DNA from: Lingula anatina | Lineage: Eukaryota > Brachiopoda > Lingulata > Lingulida > Lingulidae | NCBI RefSeq assembly: GCF_001039355.2 | Contig: NW_019773959.1 | Span: 76,756-140,755 of the forward strand | Direction: 5' to 3' | DNA: 64,000 bases | Shown: positions 36,701 through 51,700 of the stretch, piece by piece | Layout of the letters: each line of letters begins with the position of its first letter | How positions within the stretch are numbered: position 1 is the stretch's first letter | The notes under the pieces: generated by a model | Told to the model about the DNA's origin: nothing | Database searches by the model: none | What the model saw: the letters and a program-made list of their open reading frames with translations, nothing else | Position numbers and translations under genes: made by a program

Positions 36701-39700
36701 TTCAGGCCCCAAAATGCTTAAAGGTGCTGACATTAACTGGATGGAATCCCCCTCCAGGAAACCGCAAACTGCATGGTGAGTTGAGTCCAGGAAACCCAGC
36801 CACTGGGTAGATCTTTTCAATTAATAACCCAGCTTGTGTGAAGGTTGAGCTCAGTTTCCAATTGAGCCAAGTCTTTTGAATAAGCCTATTAGATTACCAT
36901 ACAAAGGCTAGAGGGTTGATTGAATGTCAAATATTATGTGGGCTTGTGGTTTTCGTGGTTTTGAGTGTGTTGTAGTAGTAATTCAGTGAGTGATCTTTTA
37001 ATGTGTTCTTGTATCCTCTTTTTGTATTTTAATTATGTGGGATTTTAAGGCATTTGTAAATCTACTTCATGTGTAAATTAATTTATCAATACAATATTTT
37101 TGCTCATTTTGGAAAAAAAAAATGTTGTGCACAGCAGAAAAAGCATGTAGGAAGATGTTATTCTTGCGCCTACATGGCCTGAGCAGCTTAACAGTTGGTG
37201 TATGGTGTGATTGAAAGTTAATCCTATTGCTACTTATCTTACAGGTGATCTGTTGTACATCTATGTGGTGACGCTAGAAGACAAAAAATACCACATCACA
37301 GCATGTCCTCTGGGATTTTATATCAATCAGTAAGCACACGATAAGAGGCTTAAAATTGAGATTATCTCATTTTCTTTCAGTCATCACGTAATAGATTTTA
37401 TCTGTGAAAGTAGATAGTTCATAGGTGCCATTGGTGATAAACTGAAACTTTAAAAGCTTTGCTAGAATCTTTTAATAGAAATATTTTGAAAGGCTTGTTT
37501 ACTTGTATATGTAAAAATGTTGAGATAAGAATCACCTTACACAGGTCACATAAAAGGGTTCCTTTTTCAGCTCCACTGATGAAGAATTCAACCCTCGTCC
37601 AGTTAATAACAAAATTTATCACTCCCTCATTGATCTTTTGAATCAGGTATGTCTTTGAAAAAAAATTTGTTAACATATCAAACAAAAAACACAAAACTTT
37701 TTTTTTTTTTTTTCAAATATGTATGCTGTTACAAGTTCGAGATCCCCTGCTTCCCTTGGCAGGTTTTCTTTCCATTAATTGCTTGGTGATCAATATCATG
37801 TAACAAACCTGTAGTATACGAAAGCCATCATGTCTCTATTAAAATTCAATCAAAATGTTTTTCCCCAAAATCTTTTTCTTTTTACTTCAGATAAGTCCAG
37901 CATTTAAACGCAACTTTGCCATCCTGTTAAAAAAGCGCGCTTTCAAGCACCCATTTGAGCGCGTGATGGGCCCGTATCAAGTCTACAGTTGGGTGACTCC
38001 ACCTATGGAGCATTTGGTGGACTCCATTAGAGGAGAAGACGGTAAGACCAGTTATCCATTTTGGAAGGTGAAATGAAGTCTAAGGAACTTAAGAATCGGA
38101 AAAGGTGTCAAGTCATATCTGTTTACACATGTCAGCAGTTTTTTTTTAACCATTTTCATTTTGAAAGTTATTGAGTCAAATATTGCTATTATTTTTTTTT
38201 ATTTAAACTTATAAATTAACAATGTGAAGGTATTTATTTTGCATTTTTTACTCCATAATGTAGGGATTGACTATAGGAAATGTGGCATAAATCCTTAATC
38301 GCCATATAACAGCTATTATATTTTAATTAAAAATCTTCTGGTTTTGATTGTTGCAGCTTTTGCCACAAGACTAGGTTATGAAGAACACATTCCAGGTCAG
38401 ACTAGAGATTGGAATGAGGAGATTCAGACAACAAGAGAACTGCCAAGGAAAACACTGCCAGAGAGATTGATGAGAGAAAGGGCCATATTCAAGGTACCTG
38501 TGCAGAATATTGTTCATTTTGTCAACAACTTTTAAATTGGTCTTGTAAGTAAGACAAACAAATGCTAAAATAAATATGGTAACAAATAAACGATGCAAAA
38601 GAAATAAAATAATGGTAGCTCTAGTTTTTCTGTGATGTTAAATTGAATGCTTAGAGGCCAAGGAGCAAAAAGGGGGCATGTCAAATAGCCATTTTCAATG
38701 GAAACCACTGCTGTTTATTTCTAGGTGCATGGAGACTTTGTTGGAGCAGCCACCAGAGGTGCTATGGCAGTTATAGATGGCAATGTCATGGCTATCAACC
38801 CTGGAGATGACACTAAGTAAGTAAAGGCTTATTGCCTTATAAGTTGAGGAAGCAATATAGATGCATATGCCGAGATGTCTTCCTCTCTGTGACAGATTCT
38901 TTATTTTTTTATTTTTTTTGTGTGCGACAGATTTTCTTTACTTTATTGAGTGTGTGAAAGATGGTGTGGGAAGTTTCTGCCAATGTGTGATCTTTGAAAT
39001 AATCACAGTTGGTAGGGTGGGGTGTCATTTGTTTCTTTTATTTCCCCACATCCATGCCTAAGGGGTTTACTTTTTGTCCTCGGAGAACATGATTGTGGGT
39101 TTGATTACCAACTGGTGCCAAGGCAGAGACTCATAAAACTGTCAATTTCTGTTAGCTCATGCTCAAAAAGCACCCAGCAAATGATTTGAGACAAAGATAA
39201 AGGACAGTTGCTATATACCTAGCCGTGAGGGATTTAGAAATTTCTGAATAATGTAACAGCCTCATGCTACCTTCTTCTTGGCATCTTTGGCTAAATGGTC
39301 CCTAGAATTTAAGATTTTGAATTTAAGCCTGTGGATAAAAACAGCTGTATTCCACTCTTCAAGCTTTATTAATAGTATTTCCTATTTATTTAAAATATAG
39401 AATATGCACATATACTGTTGTAACAGATAAGATATTTGCTGCAAGGTTATTTGGGTGATTTGCATGTTTTTTTCATATTTCCTTGAACAGTATTAAAATG
39501 GATTATACAACTATTTGTTTTTATTTTTTTTTTTTAGGATGCAGATGTTTATCTGGAACAACATCTTCTTTAGCCTTGGCTTTGATGTGAAGGATCACTA
39601 CAAAGAGTTTGGTGGAGATGCTGCTGCATATGCTGCTCCTGTAAGTAAAATATATCTTTTCTTTCTTCATTAAAAACAACAAGACATTCCCTTAGTAAGA

Positions 39701-42700
39701 TTTCTTTATCTATCACCCAAGGGAAATTTTCTCTTACTCAGTTACTGCCACAGTTTATGTATTTCAGTTATGATGAACTATAAATCTAAATCGTGCTTCA
39801 AGGCGTTTAGACCACATGTCCCTATCTTGAGGCTACGAAAGTCTTGGTATACTAGTGTGTGCCAAAAACTTTCATCTTCTTGCCCACAACAAAAAAATAA
39901 TAAACAGTCACTGAACAAATTTACAAATTTTAACCAACCATTCTGCAATTTTAACGGCATTGAACAAGACTTTACCTTTAAAATGTCCAAAGATAATAAA
40001 TCTGAACCTGTCATATTTTCAGGCCTGTGACCTCCAGGGTGTGAAGGCATACACCAATCTGGACCAGGAGGGCCTGTACACCCTGGGGACAGTGCTGGTA
40101 GATTACAGAGGATACAGAGTCACAGCTCAGTCTATTATACCAGGTACACTACTAAATGGAAAGCTGTTCAGTTAATGCATTTTGCCTGAAGGGAGTGCAT
40201 AGGCTCTTGGGCATAATGTTTTTTCTCCTGTTGGAGTATGATCTCTATATGTGTAAAAGAGCTGGTGTGTTTTGAAGTGGTTTAAAATGATTATTCTGCA
40301 ATTTCAGGAATGGATGTCCATCTTTTATTAGTCTGTCTTCATTCTCATTTTAAAACTTTAACTTAAATGCCCTTTTAGAAGCCTTGTTTTTACTTAGATA
40401 AAATACATGTCCCTTGCTCTTATAAAAGATGATAGACTTTAAGCTTACTGATATATGTACTATCTTTTAGGCATTCTTGAAAGGGAGCAGGACCAGTCTG
40501 TAGTTTATGGCTCTGTTGACTTTGGAAAAACTGTTGTGACAGATGATAAATATAGAGATCTGGTGAGTTGATGATAGAAAATTTAATAAATATAATATCT
40601 TGTGATTTTGCATTACTTCTGATTAGATTGGGGTTTGACATATATTTTGAGGACTTGTCTTTGTCAACATTTTAATATTTATATATTAAATGATGTTTTT
40701 TATTAATTTTAGCTTAAAAAATCCTCATCAAATTTGAAGATCAAACCTCACAAGTAAGTACATCTCATTAAGGAATTGCTCCTTAGCTGTTGGGGTTAAT
40801 TTCCCTGTATTTACATATATATAAGACAATAATTGTAATCCCTTAAGGTATTGGGTTTTTGCTGCTTTGGAAGAATTTCACATATTCTCTGTACTTGGAT
40901 CTTTATACAGATTGTTGAAAATGTGCTCTTTTAGACTATTTGACTGTTTTCTCTATTATTTGTTCCATGATAATTTAATAAAAAATTTTCTATTTAAAGA
41001 GTTGTGAACAACAAAGATGAAGTCATAGAATTGTTCTCCTCAGTTGACTGCAAGGTTTGTAGTTTTTCACTTTTCATTTTAGATTTAAAAGCAAGGATTG
41101 CACATGTGCTGTTTTAAAGAATGTTTTGATGAATTTGATGAAGTTAAGGTACAGTTCTGTATTGGACGTCCTTAAAAAGTCAAAATCTACAATTTTTTAT
41201 GATCTTTGTTATCACATAGCAAATTGAAACCAAAAGATTACCAAATTTTCATATCTCAGGCATTCTTGGAATTGTTTATTCTTGATATTGTACTTGTTTT
41301 TTAGGGAATCATTGGGAATGATAAGCGGTACTATGTCTTGGATTTATTGAGAACTTACCCACCAGACACCAATTATCTGCCAGGTAAAATATGGGATGAA
41401 TGATGGGTCATAAGTAATATTGTGGCTTTAATTTGTATATTTAGATACAGAGCCCAAGCAAAACACATCCGTTGAGTTGAACTTAGTAAAATATTAATTG
41501 ATGGGTGTATTCCATAATGGAAGTAGCAACCCATTCCCCATTTAGAAGGCGTAAAAACCTTGATCAATGCACATATATTTTTAGAAAGGAAAATGTGATT
41601 TGAAAGCAAATATTAATTCCAGCATCAGCAGATGACCTGAGCCCTCAAATGAAGGAGAAGGGCTATCCCAAGCAATATAAGCATAAGCTCACTACTTTAA
41701 GACAGGAACTTATAGAGGCATATATCGAGTAAGTAATTATCTCTCATATAGAAATCTTACTTAAGAAAAAGTAAAGACCATTTTAGTAGGCAGTGTTTTT
41801 AGGGATTGACATGACATAGAAGCCATTGTTGTCATTTGATAAAATGGTTGAGAAAATGAACTGTATGCTGCAAAGATCATTACTGAGCTTGTAAGTAATG
41901 GTGTTTTTTTCATGTTATGATTTATTACTTTACAGGACCAAGTACATTGAGTTTGTTCGGAAAGCTGCATATGAATTCCAGCAGTTGAGACTGAAACAAG
42001 CTCAAGCTGAAGACAAAGAGAAAGGAGAAGAGGAAAGCAAGGTTTGTGTGTGTGTTTATGTGATCTGAAGCAAATAAGATCATGTTGATTTAATAACTTC
42101 TACATATTGATTAAGGTTTGGGGGATACATGTTGAATAATCATGTTATATAGAATGTTAAATTTTTGTGTCGTTGCTCTCATTTAATTGTCTGAATATTT
42201 GCTTTCTCTTACTATTTTTTTAAAACTTTATATAATTATTCAGGAAAAGAAGGATGAACTAGAAGTAAGGATGGATAAACTGGTGAGCAATAAGGAGGGA
42301 GAAAAAAATGCAGATATTTCTACAGATGATGCCAAGGGCTTCATGAAGGCTCTGGGAGAGTCTGAAAGTAAGTTGCTCATGTGTGGCAACAATTTGGAAG
42401 AAACTTTTTAGTAAAAAGAAAAGGAGAGGATGGAGAGTTGTATATCATGTAATTTTAGCCTATGTGATGCCATTCAGCTTAACATTTTGCTGTGACAGCT
42501 GCAGTTTTCCAAGTGCAGATTGCATCTGCAGTTATTTGTGATGTACCAAAGTAACGTATTCTTATATATTAAAGTTTCAAATTGTTAATGTGTATTGTAA
42601 ATCAATTTCAGTTGAGGAGAGCACTAGGGAAATTGTGAAGGCAGCAGCAAGATCTGTTGGCTCTCTCAGTGACACAGGTATTTAATTTCCCTATATCATT

Positions 42701-45700
42701 CAATTTCAATACTTCGGCTATGTTTTACTGCAAGAGACTTCATTTGCCAAGAGATTTTTGAGGCATAAATTGTATAGAATTTTATCTTCTAATTGATGTT
42801 ATATTTCATAGCAGATCAGTAACCAATTTTCTTTTTATTTCAGAATTTGACATTTCTTTTAACCCTGATGTATACCAGCCATTTGTTACACATTTTGAGA
42901 AAGAGGTGAGCCTGGTTTGAGAATAACAGAAGGGAAAAAAAGGGTTTTAAGTCTCTGGACTTAAACATTAAACATTTGTATCAGTGAAATGATTGCCTCA
43001 CATTTGTAATGATAACATAACAGAAAGAAGTTATTTTTAATTATTGAATCAAGTTTCTTGTATCCACTCAGAAATATGGAATAAATGTTAACATCTGTAT
43101 GCTTTCCAATGTACAGTATCACATTCCTTTTGGATGTTCACAGGGAGAAGAGTTCAAGGCAGAGAAGCAGCTAGTAGTAGATGTGGCAGAGTTCTTAGTC
43201 TTTCACCAGGTGCCAGTTTTTGTAAGTACATGGACCTTATATTTTTTCTGTTCATTTTGAGAAATCATTTTTGATATTCTTAAAGGCACACCCTTTTGTG
43301 CCAAAAATAATATTTATCCTGGGGTAAATGGCACTTTCCCCACAGTTAACCAACCTATACTCTTCCTTTCCTGACACTCGCCATAACTCTGGAACAATTT
43401 TGGAAAGGAAACAATTCTTTTGGATAATCCCGTGCTGTGACCTATTTAAAACCAGCTCATGCTGGCAGGAAAAGGCGTCATGGAAGAATAACCTCAGGCT
43501 GGACCTTTTAAGATGTGAAGGAAAGTTACAAACCTTCCTATTTGTAAACTACTTATAGTGAATATAACTTGCTTACCTGCAAAGGTTCTGTTTCCTCTTC
43601 TTTTGCATGCACATGTTCTCCATGGAATGAAGTATTCTGTTTCTGTATTTCACTGTATTTCCAGCTAAATATAAAAACGGTATTACATAAACATCAAAAG
43701 TATTATTAAGAAAATTGAAACTTAAACCTTTCAGGTCCGAGATTGCCTGAACCACTCTCTTACTCCTGTTGATGGTATCACACTTACGGAGGCATTACAT
43801 AACAGGTACTATATGAATCCTGTGTTTTATTATTTTAGAACCATGATTATATTAATTGTATACTGTGCAATTACTAGGTTGTAAAGTTTACCACTGTCTT
43901 GAAGTGTGCTTTTATACTCTGATATTCATATGAGTTTCAATAAATATCAATTATTTTTCCTTCAGGGGCATCAATATGAGATACCTAGGCAGAGTAGCAG
44001 AACAAGTTCAACAACATCCGCAGCTTTCTTTTGTACACGTAAGTTAATGATAAATTGCCATTCCCATTTTGTTATGTACAGACACAGATGTGTCTGTACA
44101 TATTGCCATCACCTGCGTCTGTCGTCGCCGTCGCCGTTCATGTCGCCGCCGATGTCGCCGTCGCCGTGCACTTTCAGCGTTAACACCATAAGTGGAAGAC
44201 AGTTTTACTTTTTGGCTTTATATTTACAGAGCTGATGAATATTCATAAAACGCAGGTCAAGTTTGAAAATCGGCATGATCGGGCCATTATTGTAGAATTT
44301 ATGCTGTTTTTTCACTTTTCAGCCTATATNTAGACTTTGGAAAAACTGTTGTGACAGATGATAAATATAGAGATCTGGTAAGTTGATGATAGAAAATTTA
44401 ATAAATATAATATCTTGTGATTTTGCATTACTTATGATTAGATCGGGTTTGACATATATTTTGAGGACCTGTCTTTGTCAACATTTTAATATTTATATAT
44501 TAAATGATGTTTTTTATTAATTTTAGCTTAAAAAATCCTCATCAAATTTGAAGATCAAACCTCACAAGTAAGTACATCTCCTTAAGAAATTGCTCCTTAG
44601 CTGTTGGGGTTAATTTCCCTGTATTTACATATATATATAAGACAATAATTGTAATCCCTTAAGGTATTGGGTTTTTGCTGCTTTGGAAGAATTTCACATA
44701 TTTGGATCTTTATACAGATTGTTGAAAATGTGCTCTTTTAGACTATTTGACTGTTTTCTCTATTATTTGTTCCATGATAATTTAATGAAAAATTTTCTAT
44801 TTAAAGAGTTGTGAACAACAAAGATGAAGTCATAGAATTGTTCTCCTCAGTTGACTGCAAGGTTTGTAGTTTTTCACTTTTCATTTAAAATTTAAAAGCA
44901 AGGATTGCACATGTGCTGTTTTAAAGAATGTTTTGATGAAGTTAAGGTACAGTTCTGTATTGGACGTCCTTAAAAAGTCAAAATCTACAATTTTTTATGA
45001 TCTTTGTTATCACATAGCAAATTGAAACCAAAAGATTACCAAATTTTCATATCTCAGGCATTCTTGGAATTGTTTATTCTTGATATAGTACTTCTGTTTT
45101 TAGGGAATTATTGGGAATGATAAGCGGTACTATGTCTTGGATTTATTGAGAACTTACCCACCAGACACCAATTATCTGCCAGGTAAAATATGAGATGAAT
45201 GATGGGTCATAAGTAATATTGTGGCTTTAACTTGTATATTTAGATACAGAGCCCAAGCAAAACACATCCGTTGAGTTGAACCTAGTAAAATATTAATTGA
45301 TGGGTGTATTCCATAATGGAAGTAGCAACCCATTCCCCATTTAGAAGGCGTAAAAACCTTGATCAATGCACATATATTTTAAGAAAGGAAAATGTGATTT
45401 GAAAGCAAATATTAATTCCAGCATCAGCAGGTGACCTGAGCCCTCAAATGAAGGAGAAGGGCTATCCCAAGCAATATAAGCATAAGCTCACTACTTTAAG
45501 ACAGGAACTTATAGAGGCATATATCGAGTAAGTAATTATCTCTCATATAGAAATCTTACTTAAGAAAAAGTAAAGACCATTTTAGTAGGCAGTGTTTTTA
45601 GGGATTGACTTAACATAGAAGCCATTGTTGTCATTTGATAAAATGGTTGGGAAAATGAACTGTATGCTGCAAAGATCATTACTGAGCTTGTAAGTAATGG

Positions 45701-48700
45701 TGTTTTTTTCATGTTATGCTTTATTACTTTACAGGACCAAGTACATTGAGTTTGTTCGGAAAGCTGCATATGAATTCCAGCAGTTGAGACTGAAACAAGC
45801 TCAAGCTGAAGACAAAGAGAAAGGAGAAGAGGAAAGCAAGGTTTGTGTGTGTGTTTATGTGATCTGAAGCAAATAAGATCATGTTGATTTAATAACTTCT
45901 ACATATTGATTAAGGTTTGGGGGATACATGTTGAATAAGCATGTTATATAAAATGTTAAATTTTTGTGTCGTTGCTCTCATTTAATTATCTGAATATTTG
46001 CTTTCTTTTACTATTTTTTTAAAACTTTATATTATTATTCAGGAAAAGAAGGATGAACTAGAAGTAAGGATGGATAAACTGGTGAGCAATAAGGAGGGAG
46101 AAAAAAATGCAGATATTTCAACAGACGATGCCAAGGGCTTCATGAAGGCTCTGGGAGAGTCTGAAAGTAAGTTGCTCATGTGTGGCACCATTCTGCTTAA
46201 CATTTTGCTGTGACAGCTGCAGTTTTCCAAGTGCAGATTGCATCTGCAGTTATTTGTGATGTACCAAAGTAAGGTATTCTTATATATTAAAGTTTCAAAT
46301 TGTTAATGTGTATTGTAAATCAATTTCAGTTGAGGAGAGCACCAGGGAAATTGTGAAGGCAGCAGCAAGATCTGTTGGCTCTCTCAGCGACACAGGTATT
46401 TAATTTCTCCATTTCATTAATTCTGTTGTTTTACTGCTAGAGACTTCATTTGCCAAGAGATTTTTGAGGCATAAATTGTATGGAATTTTATCATCTAGTT
46501 GATGTTATATTGCAAACTGGATCAGTAAAAAAACAATTTTCTTTTTATTTCAGAATTTGACATTTCTTTTAACCCTGATGTATACCAGCCATTTGTCACA
46601 CATTTTGAGAAAGAGGTGAGCCTGGTTTGAGAATAACAGAAGGAAAGAAAAGGTTTTTAAGTCTCTGGACATAATAACATTTGTGTCAGTGAAATGATTG
46701 TCCATTTGTAATTTGTAATGATAACACAAAGAAATTGTTTAATTATTGAACCAAGCTTCTTGCATCCACTCATAAAAATGGAATAAATGTTAACATCTGT
46801 ATGCTTTCCAATGTACAGTATCACATTCCTTTTGGATGTTCACAGGGAGAAGAGTTCAAGGCAGAGAAGCAGCTAGTAGTGGATGTGGCAGAGTTCTTAG
46901 TCTTTCACCAGGTGCCAGTTTTTGTAAGTACATGGACCTAACATTTTTTCTGTTCATTTTGAGAAATCATTTTTGATATTCTTAAAGGCACACCCTTTTG
47001 TGCCAAAAATAATATTTATCCTGGGGCAAATGGCACTTTCCCACAGTTAACCAACCTTTAAACTTCCTTTTCTGACACTCACCATAACTCTGGAACAATT
47101 TTTGGGGAAAAAAACAATTAAGCAATGGTTTTTCAAGTAGAGAGACCATTTTCATGCTTGAAACTCTAGACTTTTGGATAATCCCGTGCTGTGACCTAGT
47201 TAAAACCAGTTCATGCTGACAAGAAAAGGCATCATGGAAGAATAAGCTCAGGCTGGACCTTCTAAGATGCGAAAAAAAGTTACAAACCTTCCTATTTGTA
47301 AACTACTTATAGTGAATATAACTTGCTTACCTGCAAAGGTTTTGTAAGCATTTCCTCTTCTTCTGCATGCACATGTTCTGCACTGAATGAAGTATTCTGT
47401 TTCTGTATTTCACTGTATTTCCAGCTAAATTTGAAAACAGTGTTACATAAACATGAAAAGTATTTTTAAAAAAATTGAAACTTGAACCTTTCAGGTCCGA
47501 GATTGCCTGAACCACTCTCTTACTCCTGTTGATGGTATCACACTTACGGAGGCATTACATAACAGGTACTATATAAATCCTGTGTTTTTTTATTATTTTA
47601 GAACCATAATATTCATGGTATACTGTGCATTTACTAGGTTGTAAAGTTAACAACTGTCTTGAAGTGTGCTTCACACACTGATATTCATATGAGTTTCAAT
47701 AAATATCAATTATTTTTCCTTCAGGGGCATCAATATGAGATATCTAGGCAGAGTAGCAGAACAAGTTCAACAACATCCACAGCTTTCCTTTGTACACGTA
47801 AGTTAATGATAAATTGCCATTCCCAATTTTTTAAGTTTTATGTTTGATGATGTATATCAGTAACATTTGCTACCATGATATATTGAATTGAAAAAGTCCA
47901 CATTTTGATCTATTTAGTACATATCTTTTTTACTTTATAGAGAAATCCATTCTATAGTTTTCATCAATTTATTTTTCAGAGCATCACTGTGGCTGAAATG
48001 ATAAGCCGAGCTGCAAAACATTTATACCAGAAGTACATGCACAATGTGGAGCACATGTCTCTCTCTCAAGCTATCAGCCATTTTCTCAATTGCTATTTGG
48101 GCTCTCACCCATCACCGCACACACAGGTCATGTCGGAGGAGGTGAGGGATCCTTTCAGTTGTTAGGCCCCATCAGTATATGAAACGTGAAGAGTCATTTT
48201 GGGGTCCAGTGGTACAAATTGATAACTTTTTATTGAAAAAGTTAAAAATACATTGTTTGAAGTAAGTGATGTCTCTTCAAGCAATAAAAAATTTCGTTCC
48301 TTACCAGATATGCGATTGGTTATTACCCCTCTCATTTCCATTTTGTTCTAGTTTCAAAGAAAGAAGAAGAGCAAGGGGGGTAAGGTGAAGAACAAGGCTG
48401 GAGTGCTTGTATATAACCATGGTAAGTCTGTATCTGTTTGAAATTTGAACATGTTTTCAAGTATTTAGGCAATTGCTTATTGTAGCTCTATTCAAATACT
48501 TTACAGTTGCATTCATTGTTTGTCAGTAAGGGAAAAATATTTTCCTCATAAATTGTATGTATTTTTTAGACAATTCTGAATGGATCTCAGAAACACCTAA
48601 AACCTTGTGGAAGAAGATTGTTGAAGATGTTCAGAATCACTATGACTTCAAATTAGAGGGGTAAGTCTATTATGCCTTCTTATCAGATACACTGTATTAT

Positions 48701-51700
48701 TAACTACAGCATCATTACTTGTCAGTGTAAGAAAGCTGCATAAGTGGATCAGTCTAAATTGAGTTTTTTACCATTTTAGCAATTTTTCCACAATTTTACC
48801 AACTACTTAGTAAATGAATTAAAAAATAACAAAAATTAAAAAAAAATATTATGAATTAAAACTATTTTTTAAAAATGCCACCTTTTTTCAGAGACAACAT
48901 GGACACAGCAGTGGAGACTTACCACATGCAGAAGATTTCCTTGCTCAGAGCTTTCTGTAAGAAGTTGGGAATTCAGCTGATGCTCAGGGAATACTACATG
49001 GACCTTAGACACAAGCAGTGCTTCTATGAAGAGGACATTGTCAACACTTTCCCTGTTACCAAACATATACACCACAAGGTAGGCATTGGTTATGTTCTAT
49101 GTGTGTTTGTGTGTGGGAGAGTGTTTTTGGTGAAAGGTGGAAAGTTATGTCAGTTAATAGATTTAAGAACTTTGTGAAATACTTAAGTCTCATATTAAGT
49201 ATATTAGCATTATTATTATTATTCCTTTTGGGTCATTCATTGACATTTCGTATGGATACATAGTATTGTTGTACTGTACCAATGACAAAAATGTCAAGGT
49301 GAAATAAACTGTCACTATTTATTATGTTGTGCTATCAACTTCGCTTCATGATTGTGATGAAACATACAGAATGAATTGGGGAACCACATGTGGATTGCCT
49401 GCATATTTAAAACTAGTAAAGTTGCGAGCTGCATTGCCAAATAGAATATTTTCTCTCCATGTGTAATATTTGTAATTTAGGCAACAGATGCATACCAGTT
49501 CTTCACCAGTGGTCAGAACAAGATCCAGCAAGGTTTGCTGAGGGAGGGCTATGAGCTGATAGGAGAGGCCCTGAACCTGCTTACCAATGTGTATGGAGCC
49601 CTGCACCCTGAGATAGCTGCTTGTATGAGACTCTTGGCCAGACTGAATTATATAATGGGGGACTATGGTGAGGTGAGGAACGTGGGGCGTTAAGAACATC
49701 TAGAACTTCTAAGTGGAGAATTTTGAGGTCAAAACTGGTAGTTCAAGCAGCATGGCATTCAGTGTTTGATCCTAAATTTGGAATATTGAAATGCACAGTA
49801 TGGGCGAAGATTATATTTTAAGAACTTGCCTTGCTGGTTTTCATAGACTTTTCAAAAGGGGTTTTAATTCCAAAACACAATTTGACCTGTAGTGAAAGAA
49901 ATCCAGAATTTGAAGAAATATACCTAGGGGGATTCTTGCTTAATGCATTACTTGATTATTTTCATTAACAGGCCCTGAACTTCCAGCAAAAGGCTGTGAT
50001 CATGACAGAGAGAGTCTTGGGAGTAGATCATCCTAACACTATTACTGAATATGTAAGTGCCAGGTGTGACAAATTTTGCCTTACAACTGCTAGTGTCATG
50101 TAAAAGTAATATGAAGACAAAATGAATAAATGTAATACTTAGAAATTCTCAGGAGATAAAAGATTGAAGGCTTTCACCATTCTTCATGTTGGCAAATGTT
50201 TAGTAATTGTTTTTATTTTTATACTTCTTATATTTATTATCATTATTGTAGGCTCATTTTGCCCTGTACTGCTTTGCTGGTGGTCAGATTCCCAGTGCTC
50301 TACAGTTGATGTATAGGGCGCGCTACCTGTCTTTGTTGTGTCATGACGAGGATCATCCAAATATGGCTTTGTATGATGTAGGTAGCAAGTCTTGAATCAT
50401 TTGCATTCCACGTTTTCAAGATTTTTTAAGATTTTAGAGTGTTTGTGTATAATTGGGCATATATTTAAATCATCATTTCTAATTTTGAAAACAGAATCTG
50501 AGCAATAAATGTCAATCTATTGATCTATGAACTTGTCTCTATTTAAAAAAGGATTTAAACTTTATGGTCTGGCGATTGTATATTGTATTTTAATACAATT
50601 AAAAATATTTGGAAGAAAACATATCTATAGTCCAATCGGTTTATTTTCAGAGCAACATTGGTCTCATCCTTCACGCTGCTGGACAGTATGAATTGTCCCT
50701 GTCCTTCCTAGAAAATGCTCTCAAGCTGAATACAAGGTAGTCACTGATTTCTTAATGTTGTCAGGTGTAGTCTCAAGTGGTAAAGTCATGCTGGAATTTA
50801 TGAAATTAAGTAAATATGAAACTGTTTAAAGGTTAATGACTTTTTTAAGAACTGAATTGTTTTCAGTCACATGCAGCAAAAACATGGGTTTGGTATGCTT
50901 TCATCAGTTGTCATTTGTTTATTAAATTTTGTATAGTAGGCCAGCCTTATGATAATCAATACCCAATTTCTTGTTCCAGATTCTATGGCACACAAAGTCT
51001 TAAGGTAGCCATGGGGTACCACCTTGTAGCTAGAACACACTCATGTATTGGAGATTTCAGGACTGCCCTTCAGAATGAGAAAGAAGCCTATACCATTTAC
51101 AAATCCTTGGTAAGTATATCAAAAATTGACTATGATGCGTATACTTAAAATTTCTCCCTCAGTTTTTTATACTTAGCTTTCAAAATTAAAACTTCTTTAT
51201 TTACTCCTTTATCAGAATTTTTAAAGATTTATGTCATGTCTTTCCAGCTTGGTGAGAAACATGACCGTACCCAGGAAAGCTCTGAATGCCTTCGTCATTT
51301 GACAGAACAAGCTGTAGAGTTTCAGAGGAGAATCAATGACATATACAAGGGAGAAAAGAATGTCTCCTTCCCTCCTTTACAGGTAATATAAAGATAGTAT
51401 TAAAAAGATTTTTGTCAAGACTACACCACAACTGATGGTTATTTTCCCAGCATGAGATTTAGAGTAACCACTTAAAGATATTTGCAATAAAGATTTTAAA
51501 AGATTTTCTAAATTCTGCTTATGAGTAGCACAAATTTGTAATCTGGTTAAAAAAAACAACATATTTTACCATTTACAGATTCAGGTGCCTTCCTTGGTGA
51601 ATATTTTGCAAATTCTCAATGCAATAAATGGTATTGAGCTGATACAGTGGGTCCAACTCAGGTAAGATACTGGATCAGGTTGTATTTGATTGTTTTGTTT

